Assembly: GCA_036365145.1 (NCBI GenBank)
Contig: JAEOAD010000240.1
Span: 1,426,001 to 1,490,000 of the forward strand
From: Orientallactaga sibirica
Lineage: Eukaryota > Chordata > Mammalia > Rodentia > Dipodidae
Direction of reading: 5' to 3'
Length of the DNA stretch: 64,000 nt
In this document: piece by piece, positions 22,939-36,819 of the stretch
Layout: every line of letters starts with the position of its first letter
Position numbering within the stretch: position 1 is the stretch's first letter
Translations under genes and position numbers: made by a program
The notes under the pieces: model-generated
Told to the model about the DNA's origin: nothing
Database searches by the model: none
What the model saw: the letters and a program-made list of their open reading frames with translations, nothing else

Positions 22939-25900
22939 TGATCAACAGCTCATTGTGGAAGTTAACCCCATGCTGGTACTGGGAGTTACAGGTTAGCACC
23001 AAGGAAGAAGAAGGAAGAAAAATATAGGTAATATAAAAGAGGAAGAGCAGAGAGAGAAGAGGGAGAGGGAGAGGGAAGGGAGAGGGAGAGGGAGAGAGAG
23101 AGAGAGAGAGAGAAACAGGAGAAGATTAAGGTTAGTATTCATGATGTGCTTTCCAGGGCCCTGTGGTTCAGATGTTCCCTCTAAGGACCTTCTGAAGGTT
23201 CAGTCTTTTAGTCTGTCTTTCAGGATGTAGGATTTTATGGTAGCATTTTCATTTGAGTCTGAAATTGTGCCCCCACTCACCATTACCCTCTACTCCCGTC
23301 CACCCTCCCTATTGTCCAGTCCTCAATATGCTTATTAGGTGATACAGGATCTCGGGTAGATTCAGGTTAGGAGCCACAGATGAGTGAGACCATGAGATTA
23401 TTATCTATCTGTGATTGGTGATCCCATTGAGAAAGATCTGTTTCATGTTTGACAATTTTTCTTCAAATTTCATTGTGTCATTTTTCCTTACTGCTGTATA
23501 GAATTCCATAGTGTAGATATACCACATCTTGATTATCCATTCCTCTAATGATGGACATCTGGATTGATTCCAGCTCTTAGCTAATATGAATTGAGCAGCT
23601 ATAAACATGGTTGAGCAAAGCTCTCTGATATGAGGCTTAGAGCTTTTAGGGTAAATGCCCAGTAAGGGAATAAGTGGATCTGTTGGTAGGTCTATAGTCA
23701 TGTCATCCTTTTTAGGAGTCTCAATTTTGCTTTCCATAGGGGTTGTAACAGTTTACATTCCTACCAACAGTGAAAGAGGGTTCCTATTTCTCCACAGCCT
23801 CGCCAGCATTTGTTTTCATTATTTTTTTTAATGTTAGCTATCCTTATTGGGGTAAGGTAGAATCTCACAGTTGTTTTAATTTGCATTTCCCTGATGGTTA
23901 GGAATGTTGAACATTTTCTTAAGTGTGTATTTGCCATTTGGATTTCTTCCTCTGAGAATTCCTGTTCAGTTCTCTGCCCCATTTTGTGAGTGGTTGTTTG
24001 ACTTTTTATTGTTTAGGTTTTTGAGTTTGTAGATTCTAGTGATTAGTCTTCTGTCAGTTGTATAGTTGGCAAAAATGTTCTCCCATTCTGTGGGTAATCT
24101 GTTGGCTCTGCTTATTATATGTTTGTCTGTTAAAAAACTTTTCAGCTTCATGAAGTCCCAATGTTTGAGTGATTGTTTAATTTCCTGAGTTACCAGGGTT
24201 TTGTTCAGGAAGTCTTTTTTCCACTCCTATATCATGGAAAGTTCCTCCTACTTTTTCTTCCAGTAGTAGCAGAGTATTGTGTCTTATATTGAGGTCTTTG
24301 ATCCATCTGGACTTGATTTTTGTGCATGGAGAGATGTGTGGATCAAGTTTCATTTTCCTGCATATGGTTGTCCAGTTTGTCCAGCACCACTTGTTGATGA
24401 AGCTGCCTTTTTTCCAGTCTACATTGTTAGGGCCTTTGTCAAATATCAAGTAGCTGTAGTTACTTGACCCAAAGTCCGGGTCCTCAATTCTGTTCAATTG
24501 GTCTATATTCCTGTTTTTATGCCTGTACCATGTTGTTTTTATTACTGTGGCTTTGTAGTATAGCTTTTGATCAGGTATGGTGATGCCTCCAGAGGTGTTT
24601 CTATTGTTGAGGATATACTTGGATATCTGAGGCCTTCTGCCATTCCATATGAATTTTGAGAACAGTTTTTCTATCTCTGTGAAGAAAGATGTTGGAATTT
24701 TTATTGGTATTGCATATATATATATATATTGCTTTTGGTAAGATTGCCATTTTCTCAATGTTAATTCTGCCTATCCAGGTGCATGGAGGTCTTTCCATTT
24801 TATCAAGTCCTCCTCAATTTCTTTCTTGAGTGTTTTTATGTTTTCATTGTAAAGGTCTTTCACCTCCTTAGTTAATATTATTCCAAAGTATTTTTTATTG
24901 ATGCTATTGAAAATGGAACAATGTCACTTATTTCTTTCTCTGTATCTTTGTCTTTTGCATATAGAAAGGCTAGTGATTTTTGTGCATTGATTTAGAATCC
25001 CGCTATTTTACTGAAGGACTTAATCACTTTTAAGAGTTTTGAGATGGAGGTTCTTGGGTCACATGTCATCTGCAAATAAGGCTAACTTAACTTCTTCCTT
25101 TCCAATTTGTATCCCTTTGATTTCTTTCTCCTGACTTATTGCTTGAGCTAGTACTTCCAGTACTATGTTGAAGAGCAGAGGTGAGAGTGCATACCCCTAT
25201 CTTGTTCATGATCTCAATGGGAATTACTTCAGTCTCTACCCATTAAGTATTATTTGGGCCTTAGGATTTTTATATATAGCCTTTATTATGTTGAGTTATA
25301 GACTGTCCATGACTATTCTCTCCAATGTTTTGATCATGAAGTCATGTTGTATTTTGCCAAAGGCCTTTTCTGCATCTATTGAAATAGTCATGTGGTTTTT
25401 GTGTTTAAGCTTATTTATGTGGTTTATTACATTGACAGATTTCCATCTGTTGAACCATACCTGCATTCCTGGGATGAAGCCTACTTGATCCAGGTGGATA
25501 ATGCTTTTGATGTGCTGTTGAATTCAGTTTGTGAGGATTTTGTTCAGGATCTTTGCATCTAAGTTCCTCAGTGAAATAGGCCTGGAGTTTTCTTTTCTTG
25601 TGGCATCTCTGCCTGGTTGGGGTTAGGAGATATTAGCTTCATAGAGGGAGTTGGGAGCTTTCCCTGTTCTCTGATTGTGTGGTACAATTTGAGAAAAATT
25701 TGTTTTTAGTTTACCATGAAGGTTTGATAGAATTCAGCTGAGAAGCCATCTGCTCCTGGACACTTCTTTTAGGGAGGTTTTTGATCACCCTTTCAATCTC
25801 GATGGGTGTGATAGGTTTGTTTAGGAGATTAATCTGCTCTGGGTTTAGCTTTGGTAGGTGGTATGTGTCCAGGAATTCATTCATTTCCTCCAAATGATCC

Positions 25901-26768
25901 AGTTTTGTGGAGACTTTTGAAGTAAGTCCTGTTGATTCTCCCAATTTCATTTATGTCTGTTGTGATCTCTCCTTCTTCACTTCTAATTTTTTAAATTTGA
26001 AGCATCTCTCCTTTTTTCTTTCTTTTTTTTTTTTTTTGCTTGATCACATTGGCCAGGGGTTTATCAATCTTGTTTATTTTTTCCAAGAATCAGTTCTTTG
26101 TTTCATCAATTTTCTTAATTGTTTTCTTAGTTTCCAATTCATTAATTTCTGGTCTGATCATAATTATTTCTTTCTGTCTGGAGCTTTTTGGGTTAGATAC
26201 TTCTTGTTTTTCCAATGACTTTAGGTGGATGGCTAGGTTATTGATTTGAGATTTCTCTGTCTTTTTTATGAAAGCATTTAGAGCAATGAATTTTCCCCTG
26301 AGAACCACCACCATTGTGTCCCATAAGTTTTGGTACATTGTATTCTCATTGTCATTCATTTCTAGAAATTTTGCAATTTCATTTTTTATTTCTTCAACTA
26401 CCCATTTATTGTTTAAGAGTGTGCTGTTCAATTTTCAGGAGCTGGTTGGGTTCCTTGCACATCTTTTGTTGCTAATTTCTAGCAATATAGCATTGTGATC
26501 TGATATTATACAGGAAATTATGTCGATCCTCCTAAATATATGGAGGCAGGCTTTATAACATAGTATATGATCTGTTTTAGAGAAGATTCTATGGGCTGCT
26601 GAGAAGAATGTGTACTCTGTGGTTTTTGGGTAAAATGTTCTATAGATGTCCGTTAGGTCTAATTGATCTATGGTGTTGGTGACATCTCTTACTTCCCTGT
26701 TAATTTTCTGTTTGGATAATCTATGTATTGCCGATATTGGAGAATTGAAGTCCCTAACTATGATAGTC
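22939..26768 (-). mobile_element. Chimeric L1 segment B (C-type 3' end, A-type 5' part)
   Basis: About 3.83 kb. From 22939 to about 23980 it matches segment C (26769-27800) almost exactly. From 24282 on it matches segment A (20416-22938) almost exactly. In between, B agrees with C at some differing sites (24278-24279) and with A at others (24282, 24301, 24307). Its left junction, ..tagtctgatcaacagctc.., is repeated at 26768. This is the expected product of unequal crossing-over between two same-oriented L1 copies. Its ORF2 is broken. Confidence 0.9.
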
Positions 26769-28188
26769 TGATCAACAGCTCATTGTGGAAGTTAACCCCA
26801 TGCTGGTACTGGGAGTTACAGGTTAGCACCAAGGAAGAAGAAGGAAGAAAAATATAGGTAATATAAAGAGGAAGAGCAGAGAGAGAGAGGGAGAGGGAGA
26901 GGAAGGGGAGGGAGAGGGAGAGAGAGAGAGAGAGAGAGAAACAGGAGAAGATTAAGGTTAGTATTCATGATGTGCTTTCCAGGGCCCTGTGGTTCAGATG
27001 TTCCCTCTAAGGACCTTCTGAAGGTTCAGTCTTTTAGTCTGTCTTTCAGGATGTAGGATTTTATGGTAGCATTTTCATTTGAGTCTGAAATTGTGCCCCC
27101 ACTCACCATTACCCTCTACTCCCGTCCACCCTCCCTATTGTCCAGTCCTCAATATGCTTATTAGGTGATACAGGATCTCGGGTAGATTCAGGTTAGGAGC
27201 CACAGATGAGTGAGACCATGAGATTATTATCTATCTGTGATTGGTGATCCCATTGAGAAAGATCTGTTTCATGTTTGACAATTTTTCTTCAAATTTCATT
27301 GTGTCATTTTTCCTTACTGCTGTATAGAATTCCATAGTGTAGATATACCACATCTTGATTATCCATTCCTCTAATGATGGACATCTGGATTGATTCCAGC
27401 TCTTAGCTAATATGAATTGAGCAGCTATAAACATGGTTGAGCAAAGCTCTCTGATATGAGGCTTAGAGCTTTTAGGGTAAATGCCCAGTAAGGGAATAAG
27501 TGGATCTGTTGGTAGGTCTATAGTCATGTCATCCTTTTTAGGAGTCTCAATTTTGCTTTCCATAGGGGTTGTAACAGTTTACATTCCTACCAACAGTGAA
27601 AGAGGGTTCCTATTTCTCCACAGCCTCGCCAGCATTTGTTTTCATTATTTTTTTTAATGTTAGCTATCCTTATTGGGGTAAGGTAGAATCTCACAGTTGT
27701 TTTAATTTGCATTTCCCTGATGGTTAGGAATGTTGAACATTTTCTTAAGTGTGTATTTGCCATTTGGATTTCTTCCTCTGAGAATTCCCTGTTCAGTTCT
27801 CTGCCCCATTTTGTGAGTGGTTGTTTGACTTTTTATTGCTTAGGTTTTTGAGTTCTTTGTAGATTCTAGTGATTAGTCTTCTGTCAGTTGTATAGTTGGC
27901 AAAAATGTTCTCCCATTCTGTGTGTAATCTGTTGGCTCTGGTTATTATATGTTTGTCTGTTAAAAAACTTTTCAGCTTCATGAAGTCCCAATGTTTGAGT
28001 GATTGTTTAATTTCCTGAGTTACCAGGGTTTTGTTCAGGAAGTTTTTTTTCCACTCCTATATCATGGAAAGTTCCTCCTACTTTTTCTTCCAGTAGTTGC
28101 AGAGTATTGTGGCTTATATTGAGGTCTTTGGTCCATTTGGACTTGATTTTTGTGCATGGTGAGATGGGTGGATCCAGTTTCATTTTCC
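26769..28188 (-). mobile_element. L1 segment C (3' UTR part and ORF2 C-terminus)
   Basis: Minus strand. It begins inside the 3' UTR with no poly(A) at its left edge, includes a (GA)-rich run at 26873-26938, and ends abruptly at 28188 in ORF2. There the sequence changes to the GC-rich repeat array. The ORF2 C-terminal frame at 27231-27563 (KMWYIYTMEFYTAVRKNDTM) repeats that at 23405-23737. Confidence 0.88.
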
Positions 28189-28760
28189 ATCATGAAGGAT
28201 GGCCATCATGCTTGGGGAGATCAGAAAGTCTAGTAGGGACACTGTCCTGCTAGCCTGGGTCCCTGTTTGGGGGTGGGAGGGGTCAGCAGTGAGTGGGACG
28301 GGGAATGTAAGTATGGCATTCAGAAAGGCTAGGGTGGGGACACTGGCCTGCTGGCCTGGGTCCCTGTTTGGGGGTTGGAGGGGGTTGCGGCAAGAGTGAC
28401 TGCGATCCTGCACATGTAGGTCAGAAAGGCTAGGGCAGGGACAGTGGCCTGCTGGCCTGATTTGGTCCCTATTTGGGGATGGGAGGGGGCTGATGGTAGC
28501 ATGTGGGGAGCTCAGAAAGCTAGGGCTGGAACACTCAACTGGTGGCCTGGGTCCCTCTTTGGGGATGGGAGGGGGCAGTGGCAAGTGGGATGGAGATCCC
28601 ACATGCAGGGCTCAGAAAGGCTAAGGCAGGATGGGCGATTGGGATGGTAATCACACACAGCTCAGAAAGGCTAGGGTGGGACCAGCAAGTGGGACAGCGA
28701 TTGCCTGTGGAGCTTTGCACAATGGCAGGAAAGCTTGGGTGGAGGTCCTAGCCTGCTAGC
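28189..28760. repeat. GC-rich tandem array, unit about 100 bp
   Basis: The marker 'tcagaaag' recurs at 28221, 28320, 28421, 28512, 28612 and 28662, giving spacings of 99, 101, 91, 100 and 50. Each unit also has 'cctgctggcctggg' and 'ggggatgggaggggg' variants. Adjacent L1 DNA and the resemblance in style to rodent L1 promoter monomers suggest an L1 5' UTR, but no unit here matches the 5' UTRs at 38 or 50 kb, so the assignment is tentative. Confidence 0.8.
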
Positions 28761-29131
28761 TTGCGTCCACTTGGCTTGTTAGTGCAGGAGGGACCTCTGG
28801 CTGGGACTGTGGCTAGGATGGCTGCTTGAGGGGATTGGGGAATTTGTGGGCTACCTGAGAGCTTGGAAATCAGTGGATTCCCTATTTTATTCCTCCACAC
28901 TCTCCAACTGGAAGCCTACTAGAATCAGCAAACCACCCCCCAAAAAACCGTTGAACCTTAAGGGACTTGCCTTTCCTTCCCTGTGATGTGAGACGAGGTT
29001 AGGCAGACACTGTCTTGCCAAAAGAAGTTTTTAATGCTATTTTGAAATTTCAAAATGTTGGAAATCTGTGTTAATGTTGTATTATCTTATTCAATTCTCA
29101 GTTGAGGGTTTCCTTTAAAAAAGAAAATAAT
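28761..29131. other. Sequence flanking the GC-rich array
   Basis: The first ~150 bp remains G-rich and may continue the same element without clear units. No gene seen. Confidence 0.4.
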
Positions 29132-29346
29132 GGACTGAGAGATGGCTTAGCAATTAACATGCTTAGCTGCAATGCCAAAGAACTTCAGTTTGATTCCCCA
29201 GTATCCATGTAAGCCAGATGTACAAGGTGGCACATACATCTGGAGTTTGCAGTAGCTGGAAGCCCTGGCGCACCCATTCTCTCTCTCTCTGCCTCTTTTC
29301 CTCCCTCAAATTAATAAATAAAATAGAAAAGAAAAGAAAAGAAAGG
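29132..29346 (+). mobile_element. B2-like SINE
   Basis: Plus-strand full-length but diverged copy, with a CT-rich 3' part and an A-rich tail containing (AAAAG)n. Confidence 0.9.
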
Positions 29347-29910
29347 ACAGTGGGATGTCTTTAGATACTGTTTCCTCTTACTTAAATAACTCATCAAAAA
29401 TATCCCAAAGTATAAAAAGAAAATGGTTGTAACTTAGCCAAGATATAAATTTCAGGTCTCCAGGAATGGTCACCTTTGCAGTACTTCTTCCAGTTTTAAA
29501 GAAGAAGCTTTAAAAACTAATGTAACTTTGCTTTCTTCTTATTGATTGGTCTATTGATTAAGTTGGTTAAAATCCACAAGTGAGTGTTCAGACTTGCGGA
29601 CCCTCAAAGACCTTTTGCAATGAATGTAAGAAGGTTTAACATGCGTATTCTTCTCAATGCTAAAAAAGTTTCTCAAATGTTATTGTATACAAAGTCAAAC
29701 TTATTTGTCTAATTGGAATTGTACAGAGTAATTACAACCATTCTAGCACATGTAAACCACAAATTGCCTTTTAAGCTAAAAACAATATAAAATGTAAATT
29801 TTCTACAAAAATACAATATAAGAGATATAGCACTTCTTCCCTGAAATAGGAATTTAATATTTGGACATAAAACCATAAACATTTGATTACATTCAAAAAT
29901 ATAACCTTTT
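29347..29910. other. Unrecognised AT-rich DNA
   Basis: No gene or repeat recognised. Confidence 0.45.
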
Positions 29911-29925
29911 TTCCTTAAATTTTTT

Positions 29926-30050
29926 TTTTTTTTTTTTTTTGGTTTTTGAGGTAGGGTTTCACTCTGGTCCAGGCTGACCTGGAATTAACTATGTAGTCTC
30001 AGGGTGGCCTCGAACTCACGGCGATCCTCCTACCTCTGCCTCCCAAGTGC
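29926..30050 (-). mobile_element. 5'-truncated B1 with target duplication
   Basis: Minus-strand B1 lacking the first bases of its head. A perfect 15-bp duplication, ttccttaaatttttt, lies at 29911-29925 and 30051-30065. The right copy forms the edge of the L1 3' UTR that follows, so B1 landed at the poly(A) junction of that L1. Confidence 0.93.
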
Positions 30051-30056
30051 TTCCTT

Positions 30057-31292
<1,236 letters not shown>

Positions 31293-31308
31293 AATCACAG
31301 CTATTTTT

Positions 31309-31469
31309 TTATGTTGTTGTATTTTGGGTTTTTCAAGGAAGGGCTTCACTCTAGCTCAGGCTGACCTGGAATTCACTATGTACTTGCTGGGTGGCCTCGA
31401 ACTCATGGTGATCCTTCTACCTATGCCTCCCAAGTGCTGAAACTAAAGGCATGCACCACCACGCCTGGC
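31309..31469 (-). mobile_element. B1 SINE, younger of a nested pair
   Basis: Minus-strand B1 with duplication cacagctattttt at 31296-31308 and 31470-31482. The duplicated site overlaps the right-hand target duplication of the neighbouring B1, so this copy inserted second. Confidence 0.93.
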
Positions 31470-31540
31470 CACAGCTATTTTTATAAGCAATTCTTTATCA
31501 TGGATCCACTTGAATTCCTTAGATTGTTTTTATGTTTCTT

Positions 31541-31817
31541 TTCTTTTTTTTTTAAATTCTTTTATTATTATTTTATATATTTTTGGAGAGAGACACAGAG
31601 AGAGACAGACAGAGAGGGAGAGGGAGACAGAGACGGGCGTGCCAGCAGTCTCTCAGCTGCTGTGAACGAAATCCAGATGTGTGCGCCCCCTTGTGGGCAA
31701 GTGCGGCATTGCGCCCTTGCGTCACTGCATCTGGCTAAATGTGGGACCTGGAGATTGGAACCGCGTTCTTAGGCTTAGCAGGCAGGCGCCTTAACCGCTA
31801 AGCCATCTCTCCAGCCC
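31541..31817 (-). mobile_element. B2-like SINE, long subfamily
   Basis: Minus-strand copy of the long variant. The body carries an extra segment of about 40 bp with 'gcattgcgcccttgcgtcac', absent from the common form, and a single 'ggagattggaacc'. The tail is GA-rich. Confidence 0.92.
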
Positions 31818-32339
<522 letters not shown>

Positions 32340-33741
32340 GGATCCTTCCATCCATATTGTCTGGGCTTTGAGTTGCCTGTCAGGTGTGACAGCGCCTCAA
32401 GCAGGTCCAGGTTAAGAACTGCAGATAAGTGACAGCATGCTTCGGTGGTGTTTGTCTTTCTGTGAGTGTGTGAGTTCACGGAATATGGTCTGTTCCAAGT
32501 CTGTCTTTTTTTTTTTTTTTTTTTTTACAAGTTTCATTTTATCACTTTTTTTCTTACTGTTGAGTAGAATTCCATTGTGTAAATGTACCACAACTTTGTT
32601 ATTCATTTATTCAATGATGGGCATTTTGATGACTCCAGTTCTTAGCCATAAAGAGCATCTATAAACATGGTTGAGCAAATGTATTGATGCATGTAGCATT
32701 TAGGATAAATGTCCAGTAAGGGAGTAACTGGGTCTGCTGGTAGTTCTATGTTCACCTTTTTCAGGAATCTCCACATTGACTTCCATAGTGGTTGTACAAG
32801 TTTGTATTCCTTTGTATTCCTGGATAAGGGTTCCTCTTTCCCTACATCCTCACCAACATTTATCATTATTAGAGTTTTTAATGATTGCCATCTTTACTGG
32901 AGTAAGGTAGAATCTCATGTTTGTTTTAATTTGCATTTCCCTAATGCTTAGGGATGTAGAACATTTTAACTGTGTGTTAGCCATTTGTCATTCTTCTAAA
33001 AACTCTCTATTCAGTTCTCTGCCCCAATTTTGGAGTAGGGTGTTTGATATTTTAATAGTTAGTTCTTTGAGTCCTTTGTAGATTATAAATATTAGTCAGT
33101 GGTCTAGCTGGTGAAGATTTTCTATTGGCTTTGCTTATGGTGTGTTTGTCTGTGCAAAAGCTTTTTGGCTTCATGAGATCCCATTGGTTGAGTGATTGTT
33201 TAATTTCCTGGGCTACTGGGGTTTTGTTCAGGAATTCTTTCCTCACTCTTATATCATGGACAGTGCCTCATATTTTTTCTTCTAATAGGAGAAGAATTTC
33301 AGTTATTATATTTGGTATTGGGGTCTTTAATATATTTGAACTTGATTTTTTGTGTATGGAGATATAAGTGGGTCTAGTGTCATTTTCTACATATGGTCAT
33401 CCAATTTGTCCAACACCATTTGTTGAAGATGCTGTCTTTTCTCCAGCCTACATTGTTGGCACCCTTTTCAAAGATCAAGTAGGTGTAGTTACTTGACATA
33501 AGGTTTGAGTCTTCAATTTTGTGTCATTGGTCTATGATTCTGTTCTTATGCCAGTACCGTGCTGTTTTTGTAACTAGGGTTTTGTAATATATCTTTATAT
33601 AAGGAATGGTGATACCAGTGTGGTGCTGGCATTTTTTTTTTTTTTTTTTTGCTGAGGACATGTTTGCATATCTGAGGCCTGATACCATTCTATATGAATT
33701 TTAAGATCTTTTTAAAAATCTCTTTGAAGAATGATGCTCAT

Positions 33742-33898
33742 TTTTTTTTCTTGTGGTTTTCCAAGGTAGAGTTTCACTCTAGCTCAGGCTGACCTGGAAT
33801 TCACTATGTAGTCTCAGGGTGACCTCGAACTCTCAGTGATCCTCCTACCTCTGCCTCCCGAGTTCTGGGATTAAGGGCATGCACCACCATGCCCAGCT
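33742..33898 (-). mobile_element. B1 SINE inserted in L1 ORF2
   Basis: Minus-strand B1 with a 10-bp duplication, tgatgctcat, at 33732-33741 and 33899-33908. L1 sequence continues on both sides. Confidence 0.93.
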
Positions 33899-36340
33899 TG
33901 ATGCTCATATTTTTATTGGCATTGCATTAAATCTGTATCTTGCTTTTAGTAGAATTTCCATTTTCATGTTATTAATTCTACCTATTCAGGAGCATGGGAC
34001 TATTTCCATGTTTTCAAGTCCTTCTCAATTTATTTTTTGATTTTTTAAAATGTTCTCACTATATATATATTGTTCACATCCTTGGTTAGTGTTAATCAAG
34101 GTGTTCATTTTTATTTTTTGTTGTTGTTGCTAATGAAAATGGGACAGCCTTACTGAATTTTTCTCTGTATGTTTGTCCCTAGAAAAGCTACTGATTTTTG
34201 TGCATTGATTTTGTAACTCACCACTTTACTGAAGAAATTATTCTCCTTTAGAAGTTTTTAAAAAATTTTTTTTTTCCATTAGAAGTTTTGAGGTGGAGAC
34301 TTTTGGGTCACTTATTTATAGGGTCCTGTCATCTGCAAATAGGGCTAACTTGACTTCTTCCTTTCCAATTTGAATCCCTTTTATTTCTTTCACCTGTCTT
34401 ACTGCTTAGGTTAGTACTTCTAGGACTATGTTGACAGCAGTGGTGAGAGTGGGCATCCCTGTCTTGTTCCCAATCTCAATGGGAACTCCTTGAATCTTTT
34501 CCCATTAAGTATTATTTGGCCTTTGGGTGTTTTCATTGTGTTGTGAAATAAACCCTCCATGCCTAGTCTTTCCAGCATTTTGATCATGAGGTGATGTTAT
34601 ATTTTGTCAAAGGCCTTCTCTACATCAACTGAGATGATCGTGTGGTTCTTATGGATAAGTTTATTTATAGGGTGTATTATATTGATTGATTTTCACATGT
34701 TCAAACATCTCTGCATTCCTGGGATGAAGCATACTAGATCAAGGTGGATAATGCTTTTTATGTATTGTTGAATTCAGTTTGCCAGAATTTTGCTCAGGAT
34801 CTTTACACCTAAATTCATCAGGGATCTCGGCCTATAGTTTTCTTTTTTTGTTGCATTTCTGTTTGGTTTTGGTATAAGGGTTATGATAGCTACACAAAAG
34901 GAGTTGGGGAGCATTCCTTCGTCTCTGATTATGTGAAACAGTTTGAGAAAAATTGGCTTTAGTTCACCCATGAAAGTTTGATAGAATTCAACTGAGAATC
35001 CATGTGGTCCTGGACTTTTCTTTTTGGGGTATTTTCAATCTTCATGGATGTGATAGGTTTGTTTAGGAGATTAATCTGCTCTGGGTTTAGTTTTGGTAGG
35101 TGGTTTGAATAGGAATTCATACATTTCTTCCAGATTATCCAGTTTTGTGGAGTAGAGGTTTTGGAAGAATGTCCTGATGATTCTTCCAATTTCATTGATA
35201 TCTGTTGGGACCTCTCCTTTTTCATTTCTGATTTGTTAATTTGAGACTTCTCTTTTTCTTTGCTTGATCAAATTGGCCAGGGGTTTATAAATCTTGTTTA
35301 TTTTTTCAAAGAACCAGCTTTTCATTTCATCAATTTTAAAAAATAATTTTCTTAGTTTCCAATTCATTAATTTCTGCTCTGATCTTGATTATTTCTTTCT
35401 GTCTGGAGCTCTTTGAGTTGGATTCTTCTTGTTTTTCCAGTGACCTTAGGTGGACAGTTAGTTAGGTTATTAATTTGGGTTCTCTCTGTCTTTGTAATGA
35501 AAGCATTTAGTACTGTGAATTTTCCACTTAGGACTGCCTTCATGGTATCCTATAAGTTTAGGTAGTTTGTTTTTCATTTTCATTAAATTCTAGAAATTTT
35601 ACAATTTCTCTTTTGATTTCTTCCTCAACACATTCATTGTTTAAAAGTATGTTGTTTAGTTTCCAGGAGCTGGTGGATTTCTTGATATGTCTCTTGATTC
35701 CTAGCCTTAAAGCGTGATCTGATATGATGCACAAGTGCTTCAATTTTCCAGACTTTATGGAGGCATGCTTTATGTCCTAATATATGGTCTATTTTAGAGA
35801 AGGTTTTGTGTGCTGCTGAGAAGTATGTGTATTTGGTCAAGTTGGGGTAGAAAGTTCTGTAGACATCCATTAGGTCTAGTTGATCTATGATGTTGTTGAG
35901 CTATATTATTTCCCTGTTGATTTTCTGCTTGGATGATCTGTCTATTGATGATATTGGAGTACTGAAGTCTCCGACTGCGATGGTGTTGGTGTTTATCTCT
36001 GTTTGGTTCTCAAGTAGGTTTTGTTTTATAAACTGTGGTGCACCTGTGTTTGGCACATATAGATTTATGATGGTGATGTCCTCGTGGTGGATCATTCCCT
36101 TGATGAGTAAGAAGTGGCCTTCTTTGTCCTTTTTGGTTACTTTTGGTTTGAAGTCTATTTTATCAGATATTAATATAGCAACACCTACTTGTTTTTTATT
36201 TACATTTGCTTGGAATATTATTTTCCAACCTTTCACCCTGAGGAGGTACCTATCTTTAGTGGTGAAGTAGGGTTCTTGAAGACAGCAGATATAGGGTCCT
36301 TTTTTTTTTTTTGATACACCCTGATGACTTGTATCTTTTT

Positions 36341-36628
36341 AAAAAAATTTATTTTATTATTTGTTTATTTTTGGAGAGAGACACAGAGAGAGATAGACAG
36401 AGAGGGAAAGGAAGTCAGATAGAGATGGGAGTGCTAGCAGCCTCTCAGCTGCTGTGAATGAAATCCAGATGCATGTGCCCCCTTGTGGTCAAGTGTGGCA
36501 TTGCGCCCTTGCGTCACTTTGCATCTGGCTAAATGTGGGACCTGGAGATGGAACCACTGGAGATTGGAACCAGCGTTCTTAGGCTTAGCAGGCAGGTGCC
36601 TTAACTGCTAAGCCATCTCTCCAGCCCA
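36341..36628 (-). mobile_element. B2-like SINE, long subfamily, inserted in L1 ORF2
   Basis: Minus-strand long form with a 13-bp perfect target duplication (acttgtatctttt) at 36327-36339 and 36629-36641. It contains the extra 'gcattgcgcccttgcgtcac' segment and a tandem doubling of the 'ggagattggaacc' motif near 36543-36572. It separates the ORF2 start from the rest of the endonuclease. Confidence 0.95.
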
Positions 36629-36819
36629 ACTTGTATCTTTTGATGGGTGAGTTAAGACCATTAATAGTGGAACTCATTACTGTGAGGTTTGAATTAACCC
36701 CTGCCATGATGATGTGTTTTGTGGGTTTGGTGCTTCCTTGTGTTTTGTACTTTTTTGAGCCTGGTTTAATTTTTGTTATTGTGATCCTCTTGTTGGCTCT
36801 TGAGATTGGTTGTTTGACT

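Larger units (their letters stand above)
32412..36707 (-). pseudogene. L1 ORF2 (endonuclease/reverse transcriptase), full span but broken
   Basis: ORF2p nicks target DNA and reverse-transcribes L1 RNA. The start codon is at 36707 (MAGVNSNLTVMSSTINGLNS, aligning with the usual ORF2 N-terminus). The endonuclease is legible at 35901-36236 (VGVAILISDKIDF, VPNTGAPQF). RT block 1 lies at 34774-34971 ([17 protein letters not shown]). The C-terminus is [15 protein letters not shown] then TAA at 32412. After subtracting the SINE and B1 with one target copy each, the span is about 3.83 kb, the normal length for an L1 ORF2 of about 1275 residues. Many frameshifts and stops make it inactive. Confidence 0.88.

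Noticed and set aside
28189..28760. Regular direct repeats that could look like a CRISPR array
   Set aside because: The whole ~100-bp unit is repeated with no unique spacers, and the context is mammalian.
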